64,000 bases of DNA, taken from Bacillota bacterium. GTDB taxonomy: Bacteria; Bacillota; Clostridia; Christensenellales; Aristaeellaceae. The translations under genes and the position numbers were made by a program. The stretch's first letter is position 1. The number at the start of each line of letters is the position of its first letter. Below are positions 17,133 to 26,515 of this stretch, piece after piece. The notes under the pieces are model-generated. The model saw only the letters and a program-made list of their open reading frames with translations, ran no database searches and was not told the origin of the DNA. The stretch spans positions 1 through 64,000 of the forward strand of contig JAEZHM010000059.1 of the NCBI GenBank assembly GCA_023416585.1, written 5' to 3'.

Positions 17133-18326
17133 ATGAATGAACTAAAAAGCGGCAGCACGGAAAAGGAGCGGCTGTACTTTGCAGATTGGCTGCGGGTGCT
17201 GACGGTCCTGTCGCTGATCCCCTACCATAGCGCGCTTTCATACACAGGCCTGGGGGATGTTTATATCATAAACCCTCTGAAGGGGCCTGGTGTTTTGCCG
17301 TTCCTTTTTCTGACTGCGCCGCTGGATAATTTCTTCATGACGCTTTTATTCTTTGTTTCCGGCATCAGCGCCTGCCATGCGCTGAAACGCCGAAGCAAAA
17401 CTGAATTTGTAACCGAGCGGAGAAACAAACTGCTCATTCCCCTATTGCTGGGTTTTTTGTTTCTCTGCCCTGCCCAGGCGTATTTTCAGGCGCTGTACGA
17501 AGGGTATTCGGGCGGTTTCCTTGCCTTTTTGCCCAAGTTTTACTTTACCAATACATTTCATTACCATGGTTACGCCCATCTGTGGTTCCTGCTGTACCTG
17601 TTTGTCTTCTCGTGGGTATTCGCGCCTTTGTTTGTACGGTGGCAAAAAGGCGAAGCACGTTACAATAAAATGGTATCTTTCCTTCTTAGGGGAAACAATC
17701 TGCTTCTTCCCCTTGCGTTTATTGTGATTGCGGAATCTGGGCTGCGGCCGTTTGTTGACGGACCGTATATTATTTTTGGTGATTGGGCGAACGATATCGT
17801 CTACGCCAGCTTTTTCCTGTTCGGCTTTGTTTTCGCGTCCTCTCCCGCCATACAGACCAAGATATTCAAATGGCAAAAGCCGTTTGGCATAATAGCCCTT
17901 CTTTGCGCCTGCGCGCTGATTTTTATGTATTACCTTTGGGCTGTGCTTAAAGCAAATTCCATTTGGCTAAGCGTATCCTGGGCATTTACGAAAGGCGTGT
18001 ATGAATGCGCCGCCATCCTGTTTTTGTCGGGATTTGCGAAAAAGCACTGGAACAAAAAAACCCGGCTCATACAGTATTTGAGCAAGGCGTCGTTTGCCTA
18101 TTACATCTGGCATTACATTCCCGTAAGCGCGTTGACTTATCTTTTTTTAAGGACAGGGCTTACCGCCAATGTCAAGTATCTGCTGACGGTGCTGTTATCT
18201 TTCCTGTTTATTTTCGCCTTCTATGAGGGGATTGTAAAACGGTTGTACCCTGCGGCAAGGTGTTGGCTGGGCAGAGAAAGCGCAGCCGGCGAAAAGGAGG
18301 AAAATAAATCTTCACAGTCCCTATAA
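17133..18326 (+). CDS. Acyltransferase 3 family membrane protein
   Basis: A 397-residue protein with about ten membrane helices. The start RLYFADWLRVLTVLSLIPYH has the Arg and catalytic-type His of the acyltransferase-3 (OatA/NodX) family. FFMTLLFFVSGISACHALKR and HLWFLLYLFVFSW are further family segments. Such proteins O-acylate glycans or lipids at the membrane. GGGAGG lies upstream of ATG 17133. It ends just before the first dihydrofolate reductase gene. Confidence 0.85.
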   Translation: MNELKSGSTEKERLYFADWLRVLTVLSLIPYHSALSYTGLGDVYIINPLKGPGVLPFLFLTAPLDNFFMTLLFFVSGISACHALKRRSKTEFVTERRNKLLIPLLLGFLFLCPAQAYFQALYEGYSGGFLAFLPKFYFTNTFHYHGYAHLWFLLYLFVFSWVFAPLFVRWQKGEARYNKMVSFLLRGNNLLLPLAFIVIAESGLRPFVDGPYIIFGDWANDIVYASFFLFGFVFASSPAIQTKIFKWQKPFGIIALLCACALIFMYYLWAVLKANSIWLSVSWAFTKGVYECAAILFLSGFAKKHWNKKTRLIQYLSKASFAYYIWHYIPVSALTYLFLRTGLTANVKYLLTVLLSFLFIFAFYEGIVKRLYPAARCWLGRESAAGEKEENKSSQSL

Positions 18327-18339
18327 AGGAGCAATGGAT

Positions 18340-18846
18340 ATGAACATGATCGCTGCTGTTGACAATCTTGGCGGCATTGGCATGAACGGGAATATGCTGT
18401 ACCATATACCGGAAGACCTGCGGTACTTTAAACAAATGACCTATGGCAAGGTGGTGGTGATGGGCCGCAGCACGCTGAAATCCCTGCCAGGCGCCGGCCC
18501 CCTTGCCGGAAGAACAAACATTGTTTTGACCAGGAATATGGATTTGATGGCGGGCAACTTCATACTCTGCCATTCTCTGAATGATCTTGGGCAGGCAATT
18601 GCCCCATATGATGGCGATGATGTTTTTGTGATCGGCGGTGAAATGGTATACGCCCAATTGATGGATTATTGTGCCAAGGCCTATATCACCAAAATATATC
18701 ATTCCATGCCTGCGGACAGATTCTTCCCGGATATCGAAAACGCCGCAAACTGGGCGCTGGCCACAGAATCGGATATGAAAGAATACAACGGTATCCGCTT
18801 TTCCTTCCGGGAGTATGTCAATCGGGATACAAGAGCTTTCCCTTAA
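18340..18846 (+). CDS. Dihydrofolate reductase, copy 1
   Basis: A 168-residue enzyme that reduces dihydrofolate with NADPH. Family segments seen are MNMIAAVDNLGGIGMNGN, LYHIPEDLRYFKQMTYGKVV, VMGRSTLKSLPG and DVFVIGGEMVYAQLM. AGGAG lies eight bases before ATG 18340, while ATG 18334 is too close to it. It is about 86 percent identical by eye (about 147 of 170 positions) to copy 2 at 24434. The two copies flank the RADAR genes. Whether both are expressed, or one helps under antifolates, is not known. Confidence 0.9.
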   Translation: MNMIAAVDNLGGIGMNGNMLYHIPEDLRYFKQMTYGKVVVMGRSTLKSLPGAGPLAGRTNIVLTRNMDLMAGNFILCHSLNDLGQAIAPYDGDDVFVIGGEMVYAQLMDYCAKAYITKIYHSMPADRFFPDIENAANWALATESDMKEYNGIRFSFREYVNRDTRAFP

Positions 18847-18860
18847 GCTTGTCAAACGCC

Positions 18861-18935
18861 ATTATCAAAACGTCTGTTCCTTCCCCTACGCCTACACCTG
18901 TAACGGAAGAAAGCTGTTCTGTGCTAATTGATTGA
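18861..18935 (+). pseudogene. Stub of a duplicated peptidoglycan-binding protein gene
   Basis: This stretch encodes IIKTSVPSPTPTPVTEESCS followed by VLID and a stop. It matches VIKTSVPSPTPTPATEESSS in the linker of the protein at 16107-17018. The DNA match of about 69 bases is near 80 percent. It has no start and no domain of its own. It begins 15 bases after the stop of dihydrofolate reductase copy 1 and looks like the scar of an old tandem duplication. Confidence 0.8.
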
Positions 18936-19065
18936 CAGGATTTAATGAACGCTCATCCTGCCTTGTGTAGAAGTTTATCTGCCAACTAATTACAGGAAAA
19001 TCGCATAATGCATAAGACGCACGCATAATCATGGCAATAATTATTTTCATTTTTTGACACATGCA

Positions 19066-19094
19066 TTGATTTTACTGAGCTTTCATGGTACAAT
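19066..19094 (+). promoter_or_regulatory. Probable promoter of rdrA-rdrB
   Basis: TTGATT (19066-19071) and TACAAT (19089-19094) are 17 bases apart, 44 bases before the chosen rdrA start. The surrounding DNA is AT-rich, unlike the flanking host genes. Confidence 0.55.
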
Positions 19095-19137
19095 TTGTAA
19101 AAATGCTGGCTATATGGAATCACATATGAGGTATAAT

Positions 19138-21759
19138 ATGAGCATTACGAGAATCATCGAAATCATCAAAGGTAATGAGTTCAACGTTATCAATACACAT
19201 ATTTCTGAAAACACTCTGTTCTACCCCGCTTACAAGCAGGCCCTGGCGCAACTTGAAGAAATTTTGCCACAAAAGCCACGAGAGTATAGCGCTGATCCCA
19301 TCAGTAATATTATTGCCTTTTGCGGGGAACGAGGTGAAGGCAAGTCCTCTGCCATGAAAACATTTGCAGAAGCAATGAAAGAGGTCACTTCTCCATTGAC
19401 AAATGACCATAAAGGTACTGAATATAAAACCGAGCAAAGCTTTCTGGAGCGCCTTAAGCAGATTGCCCAGTCCTATAAGGTCTTAACTACTATCGACCCA
19501 ACCCAAATGGAATCTCATACCAATATACTTGAGACTCTGCTCTCTCGCCTTTTTTTTGAATTTAAAGAACAATGGCTCACAACAAACCCAAATGCTGTAG
19601 ATTATAACAATTCTCTTGTAAACCGGAATACAATGTTAGAGCATTTCCAAAAATGTTATAAGCATATCCGTACCATAAAACAAGCAGTTAACAGTAGAGA
19701 TATACATGAAATAGCCTTTGAGGACTCATTAGAAGATTTGTCCCGGCTAGGAGATAGTTCGAGGTTGCGAGCGGATTTGTATGAATTAATTCAACTTTTT
19801 TTAACTCAGAATACTAATACCAAAGTAAAAGATAACCGCTCAAATCAGCCTATCCTTGTTATACCAATTGATGATACTGATCTGAATGCCTATATGGCCT
19901 ATGAGATCATGGAGGATGTTCGTAAATACCTATCCCTCCCAAATGTGGTTATCCTGATGGCTACAAGAATTGAACAACTCGCTAAAATGGTGGAAAAGCA
20001 GTTTAGAAGAGACTTGCAAATACTCATTGACAAGGGGCGTATTCGGGAATATGAGTTACAGCAGATGTCTTTCCGATATATTGATAAACTTATTCCAGAT
20101 GGGAGAAAGATTTATCTTCCTCAAATAAAAATACTACCAGATAATATTGGTACCCATACCCAAATAAGATATATAGATCGTCACGGAAATGATCTACTTG
20201 CTGCGCTACGTGAACAGAATAATTCTATGGAGGCTGATTTCCAGAAGGATGTTCTATTCTTTCTCTATCGTCGCACAAGATTGATTTCTGTTTTTCCAGC
20301 AAATGGATTGCACCCTTTGATCCCAGGGACTATGAGGGAGTTGATTAATTTCCTGGCTGTTGTTGGTGACATGCTTAAAATTGATGATCCCATAGACGAT
20401 GAGGCCAAATGTTTTGCTTTGATTAAAAATCTCGATGCATTTTTGCATTATTTTACAACTACATGGATTAATAGTAATGTGGATGATGGTTATATCAGCT
20501 ATATTCACAATCTGCTTTCGGCTCCTTTATTTGAAAAGCATCGTAGTATTGTTTCTGATATCTTTGATATACTTGATAATACAAGTGTCTACTCGTTGCG
20601 TTTTCGAAAAAACAAAAATGTACAAACTGATAAATCAGCAGAGATGGCTGTTAATCGATCGCTTAGGGAAATGGCAAAGTTGGCAGCTAGATTAAATAGA
20701 AAAAAATCGCTATTAGAATACTCAATTGGTGATGTTATGGATATGCTCTGCATCTTAGAAGAAAACTATCCTAACGAAAGCGCAAAGCAGCTTTGTTTTG
20801 CCATACGTATAATCTATACAATCTTGCTACATGAAATGTACTTATCCGAGTATATTTCCAAAAAGAATGATTTGGCAAATAGTGCAACTCTAGAAGAGTG
20901 GATAGGTGGTGACTTATTTGGACGTTCTAATGAAGGAAAATTCTTTCCAAAAAACTCAAAGGAAATGTGGGATGAAGTAAAGATCCGATGGAAGGACCTT
21001 AATCAAGATCTAAGAAAGTTTGTATATGGACACTATGCAGATCCGTCACTTGACTATTTGATTTATAAAGAGGAGTTGTCGCAAAACAAAACTCCTTTTA
21101 CAGATGCGACTTTTTCTATTTCAGCTTATCTTTTTAAAGATATTGTCCGCGAGAAAAATGCTCCAATTGACGTAGCGCTATTTTTTCTCAATATGAATAT
21201 TATTAACCATATCATTCAAATTCAACCGCTATATCAAAATAAGGAAGAATCTATACTATCCAAACATATTTCAAACTTCTATAATAATATACATCGCATG
21301 CTTCATACTGATAGAATTATAGGAAATATGGCTCGTCAGGAAACCTATTCGACCTTTAGTTTGGTCAAATCTATCAGCAACTATATTACTAATCTTAAAG
21401 ACCCAAAGTATCTATCTGGATTTGAAAGAGCTTATAGTTTATTGCCAATAGAGCAGATTGATACAAATCAACTGATTAGCGATATCCTAAATGCTATTGA
21501 TAGAATACGTCCTCGCACTCATAGAATTAACGTCATAAATGCGATGCGACAAATTACAGATGACAATTGTATGCAACTAATTAGGCAATACATAACATCA
21601 AGAGAATATTATAGTTTACTGTCCATATATGACGAGATAATTAGAGCTGATGGTAATCAGATACCAAGAAGGAAAGAATTGCTTGATATTCTTACAAATG
21701 TAAGAAATGCAATTTGCCCTCAAAATGATGAAATACCACTAGGGGCTGATAACGAATGA
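19138..21759 (+). CDS. rdrA: RdrA, ATPase of a RADAR antiphage system
   Basis: A predicted 873-residue P-loop ATPase. Walker A is GERGEGKSS (residues 63-71) and Walker B is LVIPIDDTDLN (D245/D246), followed by a sensor-like VVILMATRIEQLA. The rest is a long helical region of about 550 residues. Size, motifs and a four-base overlap with an adenosine-deaminase-like gene identify the RADAR pair. Published RdrA forms heptameric rings that pair with RdrB. ATG 19138 has GAGGT five bases upstream; ATG 19126 is possible. Codon and base use are AT-rich compared with neighbours, which suggests transfer. A generic KAP/STAND NTPase would be the alternative reading without RdrB. Confidence 0.88.
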   Translation: MSITRIIEIIKGNEFNVINTHISENTLFYPAYKQALAQLEEILPQKPREYSADPISNIIAFCGERGEGKSSAMKTFAEAMKEVTSPLTNDHKGTEYKTEQSFLERLKQIAQSYKVLTTIDPTQMESHTNILETLLSRLFFEFKEQWLTTNPNAVDYNNSLVNRNTMLEHFQKCYKHIRTIKQAVNSRDIHEIAFEDSLEDLSRLGDSSRLRADLYELIQLFLTQNTNTKVKDNRSNQPILVIPIDDTDLNAYMAYEIMEDVRKYLSLPNVVILMATRIEQLAKMVEKQFRRDLQILIDKGRIREYELQQMSFRYIDKLIPDGRKIYLPQIKILPDNIGTHTQIRYIDRHGNDLLAALREQNNSMEADFQKDVLFFLYRRTRLISVFPANGLHPLIPGTMRELINFLAVVGDMLKIDDPIDDEAKCFALIKNLDAFLHYFTTTWINSNVDDGYISYIHNLLSAPLFEKHRSIVSDIFDILDNTSVYSLRFRKNKNVQTDKSAEMAVNRSLREMAKLAARLNRKKSLLEYSIGDVMDMLCILEENYPNESAKQLCFAIRIIYTILLHEMYLSEYISKKNDLANSATLEEWIGGDLFGRSNEGKFFPKNSKEMWDEVKIRWKDLNQDLRKFVYGHYADPSLDYLIYKEELSQNKTPFTDATFSISAYLFKDIVREKNAPIDVALFFLNMNIINHIIQIQPLYQNKEESILSKHISNFYNNIHRMLHTDRIIGNMARQETYSTFSLVKSISNYITNLKDPKYLSGFERAYSLLPIEQIDTNQLISDILNAIDRIRPRTHRINVINAMRQITDDNCMQLIRQYITSREYYSLLSIYDEIIRADGNQIPRRKELLDILTNVRNAICPQNDEIPLGADNE

Positions 21760-24359
21760 GGATTGACCGTGGGGTTTTAGATGTTTTATTTCGTCGCATT
21801 CCTGCAGAACACCTATTGAAAGAGATTATCAATCCCTTTTATTCGCTCCAAACGCATGAAGAGCTATCTCACCAATCTGTGCCGAAGGATATCTTTGCCT
21901 TTTATGCCCAGCAAGCACTGCCCCACTATTCGGAGGATGAGCTATACAACATCTATGAGCGATATAATGAACTGATTATAAAGCAGCAGCTTCCACGGAC
22001 GAACTTTTCACTTCTCGTAGCATACGCAAAGGATGTACTGACAGTGGATGCCGTTTATCCTATGTGTCGTTTTGAGCAGTTGCTAAATTGGAGAGAACAG
22101 AAGCTAGGAGAAGACTTGATTACTACCGCTTACCTGGCGTATGAGGATATACGGCAAAATTTGGAGAGAGATGACTTTGCTTGGGATGCCTGCATTGAAA
22201 CCGATAATCTGCAGCTCAAGCACCTTCTTAATCAGGAGATGAGCGAAAACCATTTTCACCTACACGGTTCCACACAAGTTTTCCCATTGACTTGGATGCA
22301 GGCTATGAATCATCCATCAAGAATCGAACCACTAAACAAAAAGTTTCAGCAATATCTTGCTATAGAGCTTAACCATGCATTAGAAGATGGTGGCGATCAA
22401 TGGACAAGGTCACTTAAGAGTGCAGCGCTAATACGTTGCTACCTTTATATAAAAGCATTGAATTGCCTGCCGGACAGCTTTCGTAATATGCAAAGCATTC
22501 TTTTAGCATTGGATCAACCTGCACTCAATGGGATTGATAATAGCATTAGTGTATTACGATTATTGTTTGGCTACCGGCTTCCAGAGAACGGTCAAATATT
22601 AGACTATGCTCTTATCAACAATTTGCCATCACAAAACTTTGGCTGCAATCGAGCATTGGTTGGAGAACGGTATTTCATGTACCACTGTTTCCGTATGATT
22701 TTTTCGGGTGCATGGAGCACACTGGAATGCAATCTGTTTTATTATTATGTGCTGGTAAAAAGCCGTTTCCGAAGTGAAATGGTGCAATGTAACAACCGAG
22801 TGGGGTTTGCCAATTTTAAACGCTATCAGGATAGGAAGGATTGTCTGCTCATAAATGATAAAATAATGCAGACAGAAGCACTAAACCTATCCATCAATGC
22901 CACGTTTCGTAGTCACCACTTGGGTGCTTTTGAAGTTCGGGTTATGCCCAAAACAACATCAATAGAAATGAAGGAAACGATATTCAATCTAGACGATATG
23001 CAGTCTCGTGCCGCATCTTCCAGCAAATTAAACGTGTTTCGTGAGGAAAGGTTACCAAAAGAATTGCAGCGTGATGTATGTGTAAATAAACAGCCTTTTT
23101 ACTACACAGTTCATTTTCCCAAGGAACCTTTTAGTCTTAAGGACTTTGGCAGCCCAGTCCTGCCCACTTGTCGCAACCATGAGACAAGAAATAAAGTGCA
23201 GGTAATGGCTAAGGCAATTTCCACTTCCTTAGGAAACTACCAAAGCCTACGAGATCGTATACGGGGTATTGACGCATGCTCAAACGAAATTGGGTGCCGT
23301 CCGGAGGTGTTCGCAACAGAGATGCGGTACCTGAGCCGACATGTACCCCTATCCACCTATGATCAAACTTTTAAGCAACAGAGGCCTACCCGTCTGGGCA
23401 TCACCTATCACGCTGGTGAAGATTTTCTGGAACTGGTTGATGGTTTACGGGCCATTGATGAAGCCATCACCTTTTTGAACATGCGTCGCAATGACCGCCT
23501 AGGCCATGCACTAGCATTAGGAATCGAAGTAAAGGAGTATTACGATGGCAAATACCGCAAGTGTGTCATGCCAAAACAAGACCTGCTAGATAATGGCTTG
23601 TGGATGCTGCATAAAACCAAGGAACTGAATATATCCTTGGACCCGGCGGTGGAGATGAACATCACTTCCCGATGCGAAAGTCTGGCTCACGAAATATATG
23701 AAAATGCGGGCTACCATACGACCCTTTCACAGCTTACGCAAGCATGGCGATTGCGTGGTGATCATCCAACGTTGTATCGAACGGGTGAGTATAAGTATCC
23801 CGCCTTCGTACTGCCTGGATATATGGAGTACAAAGCGCAATCTGGCTTGGATACTTTAAGACAAAATAAAAATACATCCCTTCTATACTATGCATACCAT
23901 TACGACCAAAAGGTAAAAGAAGCTGGCAACAAGCAAGATGTTTTAGTAGCCGACGAAGGTTATATACGAGCTGTTGCCATCTTGCAAGAAAAGATGCTCT
24001 TTTATGTTGCGAAAAAAGGCTTGGGAATTGAAACCAACCCATCATCAAACTACCTTATTGGTACCTTCCATCGTTACGATAAACACCCAATGCTGAAGTT
24101 CTACAATCATTCTCTGGAAAGAGATCCAGAAAAGTTAAGAAGATCACCACAGATTTGCATATCAATCAACACCGATGATTTAGGGATATTCGATACCAGT
24201 TTGAAGCGCGAATACAATCTTATGGCACTGGCTTTGGAGAATTGTACCGATGAGCTGGGGCACCCCATATACTCTCAGTCTGAAATTTATGCCTGGCTTG
24301 ACGAAATAAGGAGAATGGGTTTACAGCAATCTTTTATAGCTTTGGATTCCCCATGCTGA
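21756..24359 (+). CDS. rdrB: RdrB, adenosine-deaminase-like effector of RADAR
   Basis: An 867-residue protein with a split adenosine deaminase core. The metal motif is HFHLHGS (H168 and H170). TYHAGED carries H552 and the proton-donor E555. RLGHALALG has H584. NPSSN precedes INTDDLGIF, with D807 and D808. All key deaminase residues are present, so it should be active. Published work on RADAR first reported A-to-I RNA editing, and later work showed deamination of ATP/dATP to ITP/dITP by large RdrB shells. It overlaps rdrA by four bases. No extra RADAR membrane gene (rdrC/rdrD type) is seen. Confidence 0.92.
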   Translation: MRIDRGVLDVLFRRIPAEHLLKEIINPFYSLQTHEELSHQSVPKDIFAFYAQQALPHYSEDELYNIYERYNELIIKQQLPRTNFSLLVAYAKDVLTVDAVYPMCRFEQLLNWREQKLGEDLITTAYLAYEDIRQNLERDDFAWDACIETDNLQLKHLLNQEMSENHFHLHGSTQVFPLTWMQAMNHPSRIEPLNKKFQQYLAIELNHALEDGGDQWTRSLKSAALIRCYLYIKALNCLPDSFRNMQSILLALDQPALNGIDNSISVLRLLFGYRLPENGQILDYALINNLPSQNFGCNRALVGERYFMYHCFRMIFSGAWSTLECNLFYYYVLVKSRFRSEMVQCNNRVGFANFKRYQDRKDCLLINDKIMQTEALNLSINATFRSHHLGAFEVRVMPKTTSIEMKETIFNLDDMQSRAASSSKLNVFREERLPKELQRDVCVNKQPFYYTVHFPKEPFSLKDFGSPVLPTCRNHETRNKVQVMAKAISTSLGNYQSLRDRIRGIDACSNEIGCRPEVFATEMRYLSRHVPLSTYDQTFKQQRPTRLGITYHAGEDFLELVDGLRAIDEAITFLNMRRNDRLGHALALGIEVKEYYDGKYRKCVMPKQDLLDNGLWMLHKTKELNISLDPAVEMNITSRCESLAHEIYENAGYHTTLSQLTQAWRLRGDHPTLYRTGEYKYPAFVLPGYMEYKAQSGLDTLRQNKNTSLLYYAYHYDQKVKEAGNKQDVLVADEGYIRAVAILQEKMLFYVAKKGLGIETNPSSNYLIGTFHRYDKHPMLKFYNHSLERDPEKLRRSPQICISINTDDLGIFDTSLKREYNLMALALENCTDELGHPIYSQSEIYAWLDEIRRMGLQQSFIALDSPC

Positions 24360-24433
24360 GATCTACTTGCTGCCTCTTAGATAGCCTTTTGCGAAACGAA
24401 ACCTCGCATCCCTGCATATAAGGAGCAATGGGT

Positions 24434-24940
24434 ATGAATATGATCGCTGCTGTTGACAGCCTTGGCGGCATTGGCATGAACGGGAATATGCTGTACCATA
24501 TACCGGAAGACCTGCGGTACTTTAAACAAATGACCTATGGCAAGGTGGTGGTGATGGGCCGCAGCACGCTGAAATCGCTGCCAGGCGCCGGCCCCCTTGC
24601 AGGAAGAACGAACATTGTTTTGACCAGGAATACGGATATGATGGCGGACAACTGTATTCTCTGCCATTCCCTGAATGATCTTTGGCGTACGGTTTCCCCA
24701 TATGATAGCGATGATGTTTTTGTGATCGGCGGAGAGTCGGTATATGCTCAACTGATGGACTATTGCGCCAAGGCTTACATCACCAAAATACATCAATCCA
24801 GGCCTGCGGACAGATTCTTTCCGGATATCGAAAACGCCGCAAACTGGGCGCTGGCCTTGGAGTCGGATAGGATAGAATACAACGGCATCTGCTTTTCCTT
24901 CCGGGAGTATGTCAATCAGGATCCAAAAGCCTTTCCTTAA
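24434..24940 (+). CDS. Dihydrofolate reductase, copy 2
   Basis: A 168-residue paralogue of the gene at 18340, with the same NADPH and folate segments (LYHIPEDLRYFKQMTYGKVV, VMGRSTLKSLPG, DVFVIGGESVYAQLM). Differences cluster at about residues 66-90 and in the last third, so neither copy is a recent duplicate. Similarity in the DNA begins only about 25 bases before the start codon. AGGAG precedes ATG 24434; ATG 24428 is also in frame. The 3' end overlaps the convergent DUF402 gene by 29 bases. Copy 1 keeps a matching sequence beyond its stop, so this junction is probably the ancestral one. Confidence 0.9.
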   Translation: MNMIAAVDSLGGIGMNGNMLYHIPEDLRYFKQMTYGKVVVMGRSTLKSLPGAGPLAGRTNIVLTRNTDMMADNCILCHSLNDLWRTVSPYDSDDVFVIGGESVYAQLMDYCAKAYITKIHQSRPADRFFPDIENAANWALALESDRIEYNGICFSFREYVNQDPKAFP

Positions 24941-25466
24941 GCTTGGCAAACAGGTGCAGGCAGTACGCTTCAAGCTCCTGTGCACGGTTTGGCAGGCTAT
25001 CCAGCAGCATGCGGGCTGTATCATATGCATTATCAAACTGCTTTTGGCTGATCACGCCCTGCTGCAAGGCCTCCAGCAATTCATCCTCATCCAGCAGATA
25101 AATATTTCCGTTGGGAAGAAGAACCACATCCAAATACAAATCATAAAAGTAGGAATTATCAACGCAAAGCACATTGTTGTCTGTAATATCAAAATAGTAC
25201 GAAATGATAGTACCTGCCGAGTCCATCATTACCGTCAGCCAATACTTTTTGCCGTAAGGCGCAAGCTGCATCCAGAAGTATCCCCGGTCCACAATGGTCA
25301 ATGTAATACCATCGTAGGTCTTGACCAATGGCGCTGTGATTTCTTCCATATGTATCAGTGACGCCTGCCCGGTAAAGCTTTCATCCGACACCGCCATTTG
25401 GGCGTATCTTCTTTTTACAACCCGCTGCCAACTTGAACGCGACAGCGTCTTTATGCTCAGGCTCAT
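24912..25466 (-). CDS. DUF402 family protein
   Basis: A 184-residue protein whose middle part (about 50-150) matches DUF402: a KTYDGITLTIVDRGYFWMQL strand, YYFDITDNNV, DLYLDVVLLPNG and LDEDELLEAL. Some family members act on nucleotides or nucleotide-linked substrates with metal ions, such as nucleoside phosphatases. The acidic Asp/Glu set is present, but the substrate is not predictable. A weak AAAGGAT lies upstream of ATG 25466. It converges on dihydrofolate reductase copy 2. Confidence 0.75.
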   Translation of the reverse strand: MSLSIKTLSRSSWQRVVKRRYAQMAVSDESFTGQASLIHMEEITAPLVKTYDGITLTIVDRGYFWMQLAPYGKKYWLTVMMDSAGTIISYYFDITDNNVLCVDNSYFYDLYLDVVLLPNGNIYLLDEDELLEALQQGVISQKQFDNAYDTARMLLDSLPNRAQELEAYCLHLFAKLKERLLDPD

Positions 25467-25516
25467 TGTTTATACAGATCCTTTCATGCATTTTCATGAC
25501 TGGACCCAAAATTCTC

Positions 25517-26389
25517 CTACCACCCCTTGGCGCGCTCCCTGCACATATTCACAAACGCCTGCACGGCGGGGCTAAGCCACTTGTTCTTGTGAAAGATAAC
25601 CTGGGTATAAAATTCCACAGGCGAATCATGCTGCTGGATGCGAAGCTTCCCCTGTCGTGCGTCTTCCTGCACGGCATACAAGGGCAGGTAGGATATGCCC
25701 ATGCCGTACTGAATGTACTTTTTTATCACCTCCACGCTGCCTGTTTCCAGCACGTTGGTGGGGTAAAACTTTTGCCCCTGGAGGTAATTTTGAAACACTT
25801 CCCGGTAGGTGCATTCCTTTTCGGTATACAAAACCATCTGGTTGCCTTGGGGCAGAAAATCATCCCCCGTATAGTCCGTTGGTGCGACGAAGCACATTTC
25901 TTCCTTCTTTAACAGCGTGGTATTGAGCTGGCCGTATTGGTACTCCGGCTGCAAAAGAATTCCAAGGTCCAGTTCACCTTTTAGTACCTTGTCCCGGAGG
26001 GCGGGACACATGTCGATGCTGATCACAATCTCTACCTGGGGATATGTCTGCTTGTACTCCCTAATGATGTCATACAGGCGGTACAAAAGCAGTGATTCCG
26101 GCGTGCCGATCCGGATGCTTCCCTGGGGCGCCATATCAAGCGCCGACGCTCCCTCCACCGCCTCATAGGCATCAAGCAGCGCGTCCACCTGGCTTATGAT
26201 GTTCTGGCCAAAGTCCGTAAGCTCCACCGCATTGCCTACACGGTTGAACAGCGGCCTACGGTAATAGCTTTCGATGGATTGAATATGAAAGGTAACAGTG
26301 GACTGGGCATAGCCCAATTGCTCAGCCGCTTTGGAAAAGCTGCCTGTTTCCACAATTTTTTTAAAGGTTTTGAAATTCCTGATATCCAT
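25517..26389 (-). CDS. LysR-family transcriptional regulator
   Basis: A 290-residue regulator with the N-terminal helix-turn-helix MDIRNFKTFKKIVETGSFSK followed by AAEQLGYAQSTVTFHIQSIE, and a type-2 periplasmic-binding-like effector domain (about 90-290). It is divergent from an APC-family permease 126 bases away, the usual arrangement for a LysR regulator and its target. The likely inducer is an amino acid carried by that permease, which is inference. Confidence 0.92.
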   Translation of the reverse strand: MDIRNFKTFKKIVETGSFSKAAEQLGYAQSTVTFHIQSIESYYRRPLFNRVGNAVELTDFGQNIISQVDALLDAYEAVEGASALDMAPQGSIRIGTPESLLLYRLYDIIREYKQTYPQVEIVISIDMCPALRDKVLKGELDLGILLQPEYQYGQLNTTLLKKEEMCFVAPTDYTGDDFLPQGNQMVLYTEKECTYREVFQNYLQGQKFYPTNVLETGSVEVIKKYIQYGMGISYLPLYAVQEDARQGKLRIQQHDSPVEFYTQVIFHKNKWLSPAVQAFVNMCRERAKGW

Positions 26390-26428
26390 AAAACCTCCGG
26401 AGATCCCTTTTCAGAATCTTACCATACA

Positions 26429-26443
26429 ATCGATTTTTTTGAT
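26429..26443. promoter_or_regulatory. Candidate LysR box
   Basis: ATC and GAT half-sites nine bases apart lie within the lysR-permease intergenic gap. The spacing fits the T-N11-A pattern bound by LysR proteins. The T-run in the middle makes a chance match possible. Confidence 0.35.
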
Positions 26444-26515
26444 ATCCCCTATTATAACTTTCAATTTTACAAATGGACGCCCCTTCCATATAATGTCGGC
26501 GGGAGGGTTTTTCAC

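Noticed and set aside
19054..19059. TTGACA as the -35 box of rdrA
   Set aside because: Its distance to the TACAAT at 19089 is 29 bases, too far. TTGATT at 19066 gives 17 bases.
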